Below are positions 1 through 8,339 of a stretch of DNA of 16,961 bases, piece after piece. The DNA is from an uncultured Eubacteriales bacterium. Lineage in GTDB: Bacteria; Bacillota; Clostridia; UBA1381; UMGS1253. The DNA lies in NCBI GenBank assembly GCA_900550065.1, contig URQR01000024.1:1-16961 (forward strand), in the 5' to 3' direction. Below the pieces are notes generated by a model. That model saw only the letters and a list, made by a program, of their open reading frames with translations, had not been told where the DNA came from and made no database searches. The stretch's first letter is position 1; each line of letters begins with the position of its first letter. Made by a program: the position numbers and the translations under genes.

Positions 1-3000
1 ACAACTGCGCCGAACTGCTCGTTTGCTAAAACATTGCTCCACGGCATAGGCGTGCTTTCGCCGTCCTTAAGATAGATAACGTATTCCTCCCGCGCGGTAT
101 TAAAGCCGCCGTAGCCGTTAAAATACAGCAGTTCCTCTCTGCCGAGCGGCTCGCTTTCTTTTGGCTTTGCTGCGCTATACACCGGAAGCGGTGCGTCAAA
201 CTGCCTATCTGCTATGCGATACTGCTCTGTGTCGAGCACACATGCGCAAAACGTAAACAGCAGGTTTTTTTCTTCTGTGCTCACTTTGCCGCCCTCGAGC
301 ACGAAGATACGGCCCGCGCCGGCAAACCCGGCCCGAAACCGTTCCGTCCGTGCGCGCACCTCCTGCAAAAGCGTATCTTGATAGCTGTGTTCTTCGCCGC
401 ACAGCAAAACCACGTCAAGGGCAAGCCCTTTAATATTAAAATAGTGGTACAGCTTGATTGCCCAGTTCGCCCGCGCGAGCATGTCGGCGTTTTTCACCTC
501 CGCCAGTAAAAACGGCAGGTCGCCGGATATTCCAAATTTCCACAGGCCACTTTTGGACAGCCTGTTTTCCCGTATCCGTTCTGCATAGCGTTTTTTTGAC
601 GCTTTTCCCTCGACAATTGCGGGCAGGTATGACAAAAGCCGCTCCTCCTCGCCGTTTTTTAGGTCGAGGTAGCGCAAAAATAGGGACGCATACGCCTGCG
701 CTTTGACAAAGGTCTCGCCCACCGCCTGCTTTCCTTTCAGGCTTTCACAGATTTGCCGCACCGTATCCTTCGTTTCCCCCGCCGACAGAATAAAGCTGAC
801 GCTTGTGCTCTCCAGCGCCCCTATGCGGACTGGTACGCGAAGCGCAAGCACGGGGTCGAGCACCGCGCCCTCGCTGTTGGTAAGCGGGAGCGCAGACTCC
901 AGCGCGCGTGCGTTCGTAAGTGTCCTGTTGCGTCCGATAAACTTCTCCCGATCGGTCTCATAGCTGATATCTCCGCGAATACCATCGCCCGTCACACCGA
1001 GGCAGGCCCATATTTCCCGCTGTGCGGCGAACCGTTTGCGCCGCGTGGCAAACAAAATATTGGTGCCTTTCTCATACTGTGTGCTGACAAACAGGCCGGA
1101 AAACGCCCGGTGCGCCTCGTCGTCCTGCTTTTTCGTGAGAATCGCCTCCGTGTAAAACGTCAGCGTCAGCATCCGTTCCTGCTGCTCGTGATTTGTGATA
1201 GTAACCTCGTGTATCTGTGCATTCTCGTCGGGGCAGACAGTAATCTGTGTCTTCGTATCCAGCCTGTCGTCACAGCGCGTAAACAGTGCTTTATCGTTAT
1301 AAAACGCCACGGAGCCGCTCTTCGGCGCAGGCGAATTGTGCAGCAGCGTCGCCGGGAACGTTTCGCCCGTTTTGTCGTCTGTGACAAATACGAAAAAGCC
1401 GCCTTTTTCGCCTCTGCCATACGCGAAAAAGCGGTTGATGTTTATATCGCCCAGCTTCGCATAGCCGTAGCCTTCACTGTTTAAATGCATCATATAAGTT
1501 TTGTTGGATAAAATGTGCGCATGCGGCATGTCATTTCCTCCTGTCAGGACAACCGTCCGTTCGCACGGCGCGGCCTGCTGCGGTAATTTTGTTTTTTTGT
1601 CCCGCCGCTTCGACCGGTCCTCATATTTCGTCGCACGGCTCACCGGCGGGCTGATTGGGATTTTTTCTCCGAGCAGGTACGCCCCCGCGCGGATAAACGG
1701 CTCTTTTAAAAACCTGTGCTGTAACAGATTTTTGAAGAATACATTGTCCATTGCTAACAAGCTCATGCCGATATGGTGTACCATAAAGCTTTTGACAACC
1801 ATATACGGCTCTCCCTGCGCAAGCCGCCGCTTCGTAAAGTCGATTGCCTCATACAGCCCGTATGGCCCGTACGCGCCGAGGCCAATCAGCTTTTTTGTGT
1901 TTTCCGCCGCTGTGTTGGGCGCAAGCATCGCCGACATGAGCGAGGCATACGGCGCAATCACGCGCTCGCTTGCAAGGCCGCGCTTCAGCCCCAAAACCGG
2001 GACACCGAACGCTTGATAGGCGTAGTTTAAATCCTCGTCAAAGCTGTAATACCCCGACTCGGAAATACCGTATACGGGTGCAAACTTCATCGCATACTTC
2101 ATCTGTTCGCGCAAAGCAAAGTTATAACTTTCGTCAAACACTGTGTTTCGGTAGGAGCGCATCAAAAGAAGCGGCATCAGGTATTCAAACATCGTCCCCG
2201 TCCACGACAGAAGCCCCGTGTGCAGGTCCGCCGCCGCCATACTGCGCCCGAGCCGGAACCAGTGTTCGCGCCCCACCTCACCGCGCGCAACGGCGATAAA
2301 GCTCGTTTGACGCGCCTCCGACATGAGCAGGTCATAATACGAATTGTTTTTCTTTTCCTGCGCGATATCATATCCAATTGTAAAAAGCTGTCTCTCCGCG
2401 TCGTAGAGCGGTAAAAAGCTCGTCGAATCCACAATTTTTTCAATCCGTGCGGCGAGCGCAGAGAGCCGTGCATCATTGTCCCTGTCCGTCGCGGTAAAAG
2501 CTGTTTGCAGTTCCTTTGCCATGCGGGCAAGCCGCCCATGCCAGCCGGAATCCGATTCCTTACAGCCTTGCAGAAGCGCGCCGGCCGCAGCCGCGCAATC
2601 GCGCGCGCTTGGCGCTTCCCGGTGCAGCACAGCCGGCAGCGGCGCGGTATCCAGCGGTAGGTCCGGCCGCTCGCCGCGCGCCAGCTCCGCCGTACACAAA
2701 AGCGCCTCTAAATGTTTTTTCGTAACATCGGGCTTTCCGATATAGTCTAAAAGCCCCTGCCGCACCATAATCAGGTCGGCAATATAATTACCGTTGTCTA
2801 CAGTCGACACATATTCCGGCGGCATCGCCTCCAGCGTTTTCGTGTTGTACCAGTTGAGCAGATGCCCCTGCCACTTTTTCAGCTTATCAATCGTATCGAG
2901 CGTCCGGCCAATACGCCGGGCCATCTGTGATGTGCTGATATAGCCAAAGTCACGAGCGCAAAGCGTCGCGGCAAGCAGCAGCCCGATGTTCGTCGGCGAA

Positions 3001-6000
3001 GTTCGTGCGGCGACCTTTTGCTTCGGTTCCATCTGCACATTGTCGGGCACGAGGTAGTTGTGCTCCGCCGTGGAAAAATCCTCAAAATAGGCCCACATCT
3101 GCCGGGTCAGCAGAGAAAACAGCGCCTTGTTTTCCTCCTTGAGCCGGTTGTCCTTATAATAGGCCGGACGGCTGATTTCACACGCAAACCACGGCGCGGC
3201 AAGCCACCACAGACCGAACAGCACACAGAGTGGCAGCACACGACTGTCCACTACGAGGCCGGATGCCAGCAGCAATACGCCAACCAATGGGCTGACCCAC
3301 ATGTTCCGGTAATGGTACGAGACGGTCGTTTTGTCCCGTTTTTCCGCCGCCTGCGCCGTGACCCATGAGAGCATATGCTTTTTTGATATGGCGAGCCGCC
3401 ACAGCGTACGAATGGCCGCGTCCGCCATCTGGTACGCCTCATACACAAGCATCGTAACGCCCAGCAGATATTCATAGACCGCGCGCTTTGCCCCGTAAAG
3501 AATCCTCGCGTTGAATTTCGCGCTGACCCGGTAGCGCATCCGGCCCGCCAGCGCGCCCCACAGCTCGTGGAGCAGCGGATACGCGCCCAGCAGGAGCGTG
3601 ACCCCCACCGTAGCATAGGCGTAGGAGGCGGGTAAGAACAGTGCGGCAACCAAAAGCAGTAGCTTCACAATCGGAATCACGCTGCGGCGCAGATTGTCAA
3701 AAATCTTATATCTAGAGAGGGCGTTTAACGGATTGTTCGTCTTTCCTTTCGGCGAGGGTACGCGCGCGCAAAGCCACGGCAAAAGCTGCCAGTCGCCGCG
3801 CGTCCAACGGTGCAGACGGCTGATATGGGAGAGGTATTTCGGCGGATAGGAATCACTTACCTCCGTGTCCGACAACAGCGCACAGCGCAAATAAGACCCT
3901 TCAAGCAGGTCATGGCTCAAGATACGCTCCTTTGGCAAGCGTTCATGCAAGACCTGATAAAACGCGTCTACGTCAAAAATACCCTTGCCGACAAAAATAG
4001 CCTCGCCGAACAAGTCCTGATACACATCGCTCGACGCGCCGCTGTATGCGTCGAGCCCGCCGTAAGCGGCGTATACCTTTGTATAAAAGCTCTTTCCTGC
4101 ACTTTCGATATCAATGCCAACCTTTGGCTGCATAATTGCGTAGCCGTTTATCACAATATTTTTTTCCGGGTCGATGACCGGACGGTTCACCGGATGCGCC
4201 ATGGCGCCGACCATACGCGCCGCCGTACCGTGCTGAAGTCTTGTGTCGGCGTCGAGCGTGATAACATATTTGATTCCGAGTGCGGGCAGCGCAGCGTCAG
4301 GCGACGTAAAGCTTCCTACCGCCCCTGTCTTTAGCAGGCGGACCAGCTCGCACAACGCGCCTCGCTTGCGCTCTGCGCCCATCCATCGTCCCTCGCTTTC
4401 GCAGAAGGTACGGCTGCGTAAGAGGAAGTAAAACTTTTTATTTTCTTTTGCATATTGAAAATTGAGCCGCTCTACCGCCTGCCGCGCGTATGTCTCAAGT
4501 TCGCTGTCCACCGTGTTTTCATCGCTGTCCTTATAATCCGCGAGCAGCGCGAAATAGAGATTCTCCTCCCGGTTCAGCAGGTAAAAGTCCTCTAAATTTT
4601 CTACTAATGTATCAATGCCGGCCTTGTCAAATAAAAGCGTAGTCGTGACGATTAGCGTGCTGTATTGTTTTGGAATCCCTTCACGAAGTACAAGCTTCGG
4701 AAGAGGCTTTGGTGCGGCAAGCTTTGCCGCAATGCTGTTTGCAAGCTCCGCGGCCGGCTGCGTCGCGAGCAGGAAAAACAAAACGCCAAAGAAAATCGCC
4801 GCGCCGACACCTACGGGCAGCAAAAGCAGACCGGCCAATACGCCGGCAAGCAGCGACGGTATCCATATGCTGCAAAAATAAAGCCACTTTCCCCCGCTCC
4901 ACTCCGGCCTGTTGCAGCCCAGCCGCCTAAGCAGCGCGGCCCGCCCCGCGCCAAGCAGATAATAGCCGATGTGGCGCATCGGTTCTTCGCTGCCGCTTTC
5001 TGCTAACTTGACCGCCTCCTCAGCCGCCATATCCTCCGTAACGCCCGCCCGGTCGGCAAGAGAGCGCAGTTCCTCTAAATATAGCTGTTTTGACTCCGTA
5101 TCCATTTGTTCATAAATTCCGGCAGGGTCAGCCTTCAGCAGGCGCACCGTTCCGCTCACCTCGTCAAACAGCTTTGCAAGGTCCATGCTTTCCATCGCGA
5201 CGATTGCGCGAATACAGCCGCCCATGCTGGTCTGGTAGCGTGCCTGCATAGCCTGTTCGTCCAAGACGACCTGCCGGCTGTCGAGGCCGCGCCGGTGCAG
5301 GGCCTCGTCCACGATTGCCGTGATGCGTGCGCCCGCTTGTCCCTCATGCTTTACCTGTCCCAAAAATGCTGACACAAATGTCTTGTCGATACGTCCACGC
5401 GTAAAATAGCGCAGTACCTTCTGGCGCATCTGCTCGGCGTCCGCCTGCTTTGACAGGACATAGGCCGCATATTTGTGCGCGTATTCATACTCTTTGATAC
5501 AAAACCGGATACGCTTGCAGAGATAGGCGATATTTTCAATCAGCGCAAGCTTTACCATGTCAAAAAAGAGCCATATTTCGTCGCTGTTTAAGTGGGCATG
5601 ATGCGTATACTCACCTAAAAAATCCCGAATCGACGCTTCGTCCACCTGCGAGATACGGTGTGCGACGAATTCCTTTGCCAGCGCATACGCGACCGTCTTG
5701 CCCTTGTACTCGCCCTCCGTTACGGCGGGTGCCTGCTCAAGCATCTCCTGCGACAAAGAGTCCTCAATCTTTGCGATTTCTTTTTCTACAATATAATAAT
5801 TGTCCAAAATCCACTCCGCGGCGGACGGCAGCGCCTCCCCGCCGACGGATTTTACGTTTAGCTGGCGGTAGACAGAGGTGATATACGCAAAATAAGACGC
5901 AAGCTGCGCCTTTAGGCCGTTGTAGCAATTCAATTTTCCCACCGAAAACGAGCTTGCAAGCTCCTGTGCGTATTGGGCCAGCTTATCGTCCGGTAAAAAG

Positions 6001-6116
6001 GGCTTTTCCACCTTCGCAATTTGGACGCGCGCACTGCTCACCCGCCGCGCCGCGAGCAGCCAAAGCTGTATAAATACAACTACCAACACCGTTAAAAACA
6101 ATATTTTTGCTATCAT
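1..6116 (-). CDS. Cyclic beta-1,2-glucan synthase (NdvB/Cgs-like), N-terminal ~2,038 residues, C-terminus outside window
   Basis: One open frame runs without a stop from 6116 to the window edge. The family polymerises UDP-glucose into beta-1,2-glucan at the inner membrane, controls chain length and cyclises it; members are ~2,800 residues, so ~800 are missing here. Visible order: an N-terminal membrane segment (~residues 3-20); membrane segments ~415-455; a GT84 glycosyltransferase with the DAD metal/UDP motif at 622-624 (context ITLDADTRL) and an acceptor-site HRWTRGDW at ~769-776; more membrane segments ~809-850 and ~939-980; a glycoamylase-like domain around W1305 (SWTGTMFEYLMP); then, from ~1530, a GH94 beta-sandwich region, ending at PWSNVLANEQFG near the edge, which normally opens the second GH94 part. 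Start: ATG 6116 has AAAGGA 8 nt upstream; an in-frame ATG at 6125 lies inside that site and is less likely. Family assignment is firm; product cyclisation cannot be judged from this fragment. Confidence 0.9.
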   Translation of the reverse strand, partial: MIAKILFLTVLVVVFIQLWLLAARRVSSARVQIAKVEKPFLPDDKLAQYAQELASSFSVGKLNCYNGLKAQLASYFAYITSVYRQLNVKSVGGEALPSAAEWILDNYYIVEKEIAKIEDSLSQEMLEQAPAVTEGEYKGKTVAYALAKEFVAHRISQVDEASIRDFLGEYTHHAHLNSDEIWLFFDMVKLALIENIAYLCKRIRFCIKEYEYAHKYAAYVLSKQADAEQMRQKVLRYFTRGRIDKTFVSAFLGQVKHEGQAGARITAIVDEALHRRGLDSRQVVLDEQAMQARYQTSMGGCIRAIVAMESMDLAKLFDEVSGTVRLLKADPAGIYEQMDTESKQLYLEELRSLADRAGVTEDMAAEEAVKLAESGSEEPMRHIGYYLLGAGRAALLRRLGCNRPEWSGGKWLYFCSIWIPSLLAGVLAGLLLLPVGVGAAIFFGVLFFLLATQPAAELANSIAAKLAAPKPLPKLVLREGIPKQYSTLIVTTTLLFDKAGIDTLVENLEDFYLLNREENLYFALLADYKDSDENTVDSELETYARQAVERLNFQYAKENKKFYFLLRSRTFCESEGRWMGAERKRGALCELVRLLKTGAVGSFTSPDAALPALGIKYVITLDADTRLQHGTAARMVGAMAHPVNRPVIDPEKNIVINGYAIMQPKVGIDIESAGKSFYTKVYAAYGGLDAYSGASSDVYQDLFGEAIFVGKGIFDVDAFYQVLHERLPKERILSHDLLEGSYLRCALLSDTEVSDSYPPKYLSHISRLHRWTRGDWQLLPWLCARVPSPKGKTNNPLNALSRYKIFDNLRRSVIPIVKLLLLVAALFLPASYAYATVGVTLLLGAYPLLHELWGALAGRMRYRVSAKFNARILYGAKRAVYEYLLGVTMLVYEAYQMADAAIRTLWRLAISKKHMLSWVTAQAAEKRDKTTVSYHYRNMWVSPLVGVLLLASGLVVDSRVLPLCVLFGLWWLAAPWFACEISRPAYYKDNRLKEENKALFSLLTRQMWAYFEDFSTAEHNYLVPDNVQMEPKQKVAARTSPTNIGLLLAATLCARDFGYISTSQMARRIGRTLDTIDKLKKWQGHLLNWYNTKTLEAMPPEYVSTVDNGNYIADLIMVRQGLLDYIGKPDVTKKHLEALLCTAELARGERPDLPLDTAPLPAVLHREAPSARDCAAAAGALLQGCKESDSGWHGRLARMAKELQTAFTATDRDNDARLSALAARIEKIVDSTSFLPLYDAERQLFTIGYDIAQEKKNNSYYDLLMSEARQTSFIAVARGEVGREHWFRLGRSMAAADLHTGLLSWTGTMFEYLMPLLLMRSYRNTVFDESYNFALREQMKYAMKFAPVYGISESGYYSFDEDLNYAYQAFGVPVLGLKRGLASERVIAPYASLMSAMLAPNTAAENTKKLIGLGAYGPYGLYEAIDFTKRRLAQGEPYMVVKSFMVHHIGMSLLAMDNVFFKNLLQHRFLKEPFIRAGAYLLGEKIPISPPVSRATKYEDRSKRRDKKTKLPQQAAPCERTVVLTGGNDMPHAHILSNKTYMMHLNSEGYGYAKLGDININRFFAYGRGEKGGFFVFVTDDKTGETFPATLLHNSPAPKSGSVAFYNDKALFTRCDDRLDTKTQITVCPDENAQIHEVTITNHEQQERMLTLTFYTEAILTKKQDDEAHRAFSGLFVSTQYEKGTNILFATRRKRFAAQREIWACLGVTGDGIRGDISYETDREKFIGRNRTLTNARALESALPLTNSEGAVLDPVLALRVPVRIGALESTSVSFILSAGETKDTVRQICESLKGKQAVGETFVKAQAYASLFLRYLDLKNGEEERLLSYLPAIVEGKASKKRYAERIRENRLSKSGLWKFGISGDLPFLLAEVKNADMLARANWAIKLYHYFNIKGLALDVVLLCGEEHSYQDTLLQEVRARTERFRAGFAGAGRIFVLEGGKVSTEEKNLLFTFCACVLDTEQYRIADRQFDAPLPVYSAAKPKESEPLGREELLYFNGYGGFNTAREEYVIYLKDGESTPMPWSNVLANEQFGAV

Positions 6117-6144
6117 GCCATCCATCCTTTGCGCAACATTCTAC

Positions 6145-6166
6145 TGTAACAATTTATTTGTTGACA
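6145..6166. repeat. Imperfect inverted repeat upstream of the glucan synthase gene
   Basis: AACAA (6148-6152) and TTGTT (6158-6162) form an inverted repeat with a 5-nt AT-rich centre; flanking TGT and GACA extend it imperfectly. It lies 30-50 nt upstream of the glucan synthase start, just upstream of a possible minus-strand -10 (TAGAAT, 6143-6138) that lacks a good -35. A weak -35 beside a dyad would fit an activated or repressed promoter, but AT-rich dyads also arise by chance. Confidence 0.25.
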
Positions 6167-6298
6167 TTCTTGATAGATAGCATTTCCAGTTTGTACTTTT
6201 TCATACAGGTGCAGCGTATGGTTTCTGATTTGACCGGCAAAATAAATATTACAGCAAAAAACCGGAAAGATTATTTTCACCTTTCATTGATTTTTTGG

Positions 6299-6338
6299 AA
6301 AAAATTATGCTGACATCAGCAATATAATGTGATATAAT
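6299..6338 (+). promoter_or_regulatory. Sigma-A promoter P1 with A-tract and extended -10
   Basis: The -35 is CTGACA (6310-6315), the spacer is exactly 17 nt, and the -10 is a consensus TATAAT (6333-6338) preceded by TGA, giving an extended -10. An A-run (6299-6304) sits just upstream of the -35 where an UP element would lie. This is the strongest promoter in the window. Predicted start is near 6345, about 195 nt before lepA and right at the beginning of the structured element that follows. Confidence 0.75.
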
Positions 6339-6341
6339 ATA

Positions 6342-6426
6342 CGCAAGAGCGAGGCTCTTGCGCTTAGAAAAAGCCACTGTCGGGACACCGTCCCTCCTGC
6401 GGCAAAGGCCGCACCGTGTCTTTTTC
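6342..6426 (+). ncRNA. Predicted structured RNA (small RNA or lepA leader/attenuator), no known family recognised
   Basis: Four pairings can be read directly. A 9-bp stem with a GAG loop covers 6342-6362. A 5-bp hairpin GGGAC-ACC-GTCCC is at 6382-6394. A 6-bp hairpin TGCGGC-AAAG-GCCGCA is at 6398-6413. The last two are enclosed by AAAAAGcCAC (6368-6377) pairing with GTGtCTTTTT (6416-6425) with one mismatch, giving a three-way junction. Alternatively GACAC (6384-6388) pairs perfectly with GTGTC (6416-6420), directly before T5, which looks like an intrinsic terminator; this pairing excludes both the GGGAC hairpin and the enclosing stem. The element starts at P1 and ends before P2, so it may be an ~80-nt small RNA or a conditional leader. 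I do not recognise a riboswitch consensus. The structures are seen; the function is inferred. Confidence 0.5.
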
Positions 6427-6444
6427 GGGTACGTGCTAAATTTA

Positions 6445-6473
6445 TGATATACTATACACAAGCTAAAGGCTTG
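6445..6473 (+). promoter_or_regulatory. Extended -10 promoter P2 and 5' hairpin upstream of lepA
   Basis: TGA followed by TATACT (6448-6453) makes an extended -10; no good -35 is present 16-18 nt upstream, which extended -10 promoters tolerate. Predicted start is ~6460, leaving an ~80-nt leader. A short hairpin CAAGC-TAAAG-GCTTG (6459-6473) would sit at the 5' end of the transcript. It lies downstream of the terminator-like end of the preceding structured element, so P2 is the most direct promoter for the lepA operon. Confidence 0.55.
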
Positions 6474-6539
6474 CGATTGTTTGTACCGCTTTTGTAAAAA
6501 TAAAACATTGATATATATTGACTTTCATGGGAGGAAGCC

Positions 6540-8339
6540 ATGCAGGAACAGATTCGTAATTTTTCAATTATTGCACATATTGACCACGGCAAGTCGACGC
6601 TCGCCGACCGTCTTTTAGAAAACACGGGCGAGGTCGAGTCGCGCGACATGGAGGAGCAGCTTTTAGACAACATGGAGCTGGAACGCGAGCGCGGAATCAC
6701 AATTAAGGCGCGTGCCGTACGGCTTAAATATAAGGCGAGCGACGGGAAGGAGTATATCCTAAATCTAATCGACACGCCCGGGCACGTAGACTTTAACTAT
6801 GAGGTATCGCGCAGCCTTGCGGCGTGTGAAGGCGCGGTTTTGGTTGTTGACGCGTCGCAGGGTATTGAGGCGCAGACACTGGCAAACACGTACCTTGCGC
6901 TCGAGCATGACCTCGAAATTGTTCCCGTCATCAACAAAATTGACCTTCCGTCCGCTCGCCCTGACGTTGTAAAGGAAGAAATTGAGGACGTTATCGGAAT
7001 CGACGCGAGTGAAGCGCCTCTCGTTTCAGCGAAAAACAACATTAACATCGGCGATGTGCTCGAAGCAATTGTAAAGCTCGTTCCGCCGCCTTCCGGCGAT
7101 GAAACCGCACCGCTGCGTGCTTTAATCTTTGACTCTTACTATGACAGTTACCGCGGCGTAATCGTATACGTCCGCATCAAGGAGGGTACGGTCAAGCCGG
7201 GCCAAACGATTCACATGATGGCGACGGGGGCAAAGTACGAGGTTGTGGATGTGGGCTACTTAAAATCCGTCGGGATGCAGAGTGCGGACAAGCTTTCCGC
7301 CGGGGAGGTGGGCTACATTGCCGCCAGCATCAAGTCGATGAAGGATGCACGTGTAGGAGATACGGTCACAACGACGGACAACCCGGCAAAAGAACCGCTC
7401 ACCGGCTACCGCGAGGTACAGCCGATGGTCTTCTGCGGCATTTACCCCGCCGACGGGGCAAAGTACAATGACCTAAACGATGCGCTGTTAAAGCTACAGC
7501 TAAACGACGCTTCGCTGATTTTTGAGCCGGAAACGTCGGTCGCGCTCGGTTTTGGTTTCCGGTGCGGCTTTTTGGGCCTTTTGCACATGGAAATCATTCA
7601 GGAACGACTTGAACGTGAGTACAACTTAGACCTTGTGACGACTGCGCCGAGTGTTGTGTACAAGGTCATCAAAACAAACGGTGAAACGCTTAATATCGAC
7701 AACCCGACCAACCTCCCCCCTGCGGGCGAGATTGAATACATGGAGGAACCAATCGTAGCGGCCGATATTATGGTGCCAAAGGAATACGTCGGCAGTATTA
7801 TGGAGCTGTGTCAGGACCGGCGCGGCACATATAAGGACATGAAATATATCGACGCGGACAGGGTGTCGCTGCACTATACGTTGCCGCTCAACGAAATTAT
7901 CTATGACTTTTTCGACGCGCTTAAGTCGCGTACGCGCGGCTATGCATCGTTCGACTACGAATTAATTGGGTACGAAAAGTCTGACCTTGTAAAGCTCGAT
8001 ATGCTGTTAAACGGCGAGGTTGTGGACGCGCTGTCGTTTATCGTACACCGCGAAAAGTCGTACGCACGCGGCCGGCGAATTGCCGAAAAATTAAAGGAAG
8101 CGATTCCGCGTCAGCTCTTTGAAGTGCCGATTCAGGCCGCGATCGGCGGCAAGATTATTGCGCGTGAAACGGTCAAGGCAATGCGCAAGGATGTATTGGC
8201 AAAGTGTTACGGCGGCGACATTACGCGGAAAAAGAAGCTGCTCGAAAAGCAGAAGGAAGGGAAAAAGCGGATGCGTCAGGTCGGCAGCGTCGAGGTGCCG
8301 CAGGAGGCGTTTATGTCCGTGCTGAAGCTCGATGAATAG
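6540..8339 (+). CDS. lepA: Elongation factor 4 (LepA), ribosomal back-translocase GTPase
   Basis: LepA is a translational GTPase that binds ribosomes, influences translocation and initiation, and is found in nearly all bacteria. The 599-residue length is normal. Visible motifs are G1 AHIDHGKST (12-20), G3 DTPGH (from D78), G4 NKID (from N132) and G5 SAK (163-165). The translation-factor beta-barrel and EF-G-like domains follow, then the LepA-specific C-terminal domain, which contains lysine- and arginine-rich stretches (TRKKKLLEKQKEGKKR) and ends normally. Start ATG 6540 has GGGAGG 5 nt upstream. It is the first gene of a four-gene operon and overlaps hemW by 8 nt, so translation is probably coupled. 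Certain assignment. Confidence 0.98.
   Translation: MQEQIRNFSIIAHIDHGKSTLADRLLENTGEVESRDMEEQLLDNMELERERGITIKARAVRLKYKASDGKEYILNLIDTPGHVDFNYEVSRSLAACEGAVLVVDASQGIEAQTLANTYLALEHDLEIVPVINKIDLPSARPDVVKEEIEDVIGIDASEAPLVSAKNNINIGDVLEAIVKLVPPPSGDETAPLRALIFDSYYDSYRGVIVYVRIKEGTVKPGQTIHMMATGAKYEVVDVGYLKSVGMQSADKLSAGEVGYIAASIKSMKDARVGDTVTTTDNPAKEPLTGYREVQPMVFCGIYPADGAKYNDLNDALLKLQLNDASLIFEPETSVALGFGFRCGFLGLLHMEIIQERLEREYNLDLVTTAPSVVYKVIKTNGETLNIDNPTNLPPAGEIEYMEEPIVAADIMVPKEYVGSIMELCQDRRGTYKDMKYIDADRVSLHYTLPLNEIIYDFFDALKSRTRGYASFDYELIGYEKSDLVKLDMLLNGEVVDALSFIVHREKSYARGRRIAEKLKEAIPRQLFEVPIQAAIGGKIIARETVKAMRKDVLAKCYGGDITRKKKLLEKQKEGKKRMRQVGSVEVPQEAFMSVLKLDE

Noticed and set aside
753..1484. Open frame of 243 codons on the plus strand
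   Set aside because: It lies wholly inside the minus-strand glucan synthase gene, its composition is arginine/alanine-rich as expected of an antisense frame, and no family pattern is visible.
1501..2016. Open frame of 171 codons on the plus strand
   Set aside because: Antisense to the conserved glycoamylase-like and GH94 parts of the glucan synthase; no recognisable domain.
3810..4334. Open frame of 174 codons on the plus strand
   Set aside because: Antisense to the GT84 catalytic region, which is clearly coding on the minus strand.
6107..6313. 68-codon plus-strand frame in the region before lepA
   Set aside because: No ribosome site at its ATG, it overlaps the glucan synthase start and the P1 promoter region, and its composition is that of AT-rich noncoding DNA.
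6249..6461. 70-codon minus-strand frame across the structured element
   Set aside because: It runs antisense through two plus-strand promoters and several hairpins, has no ribosome site, and shows no family pattern.
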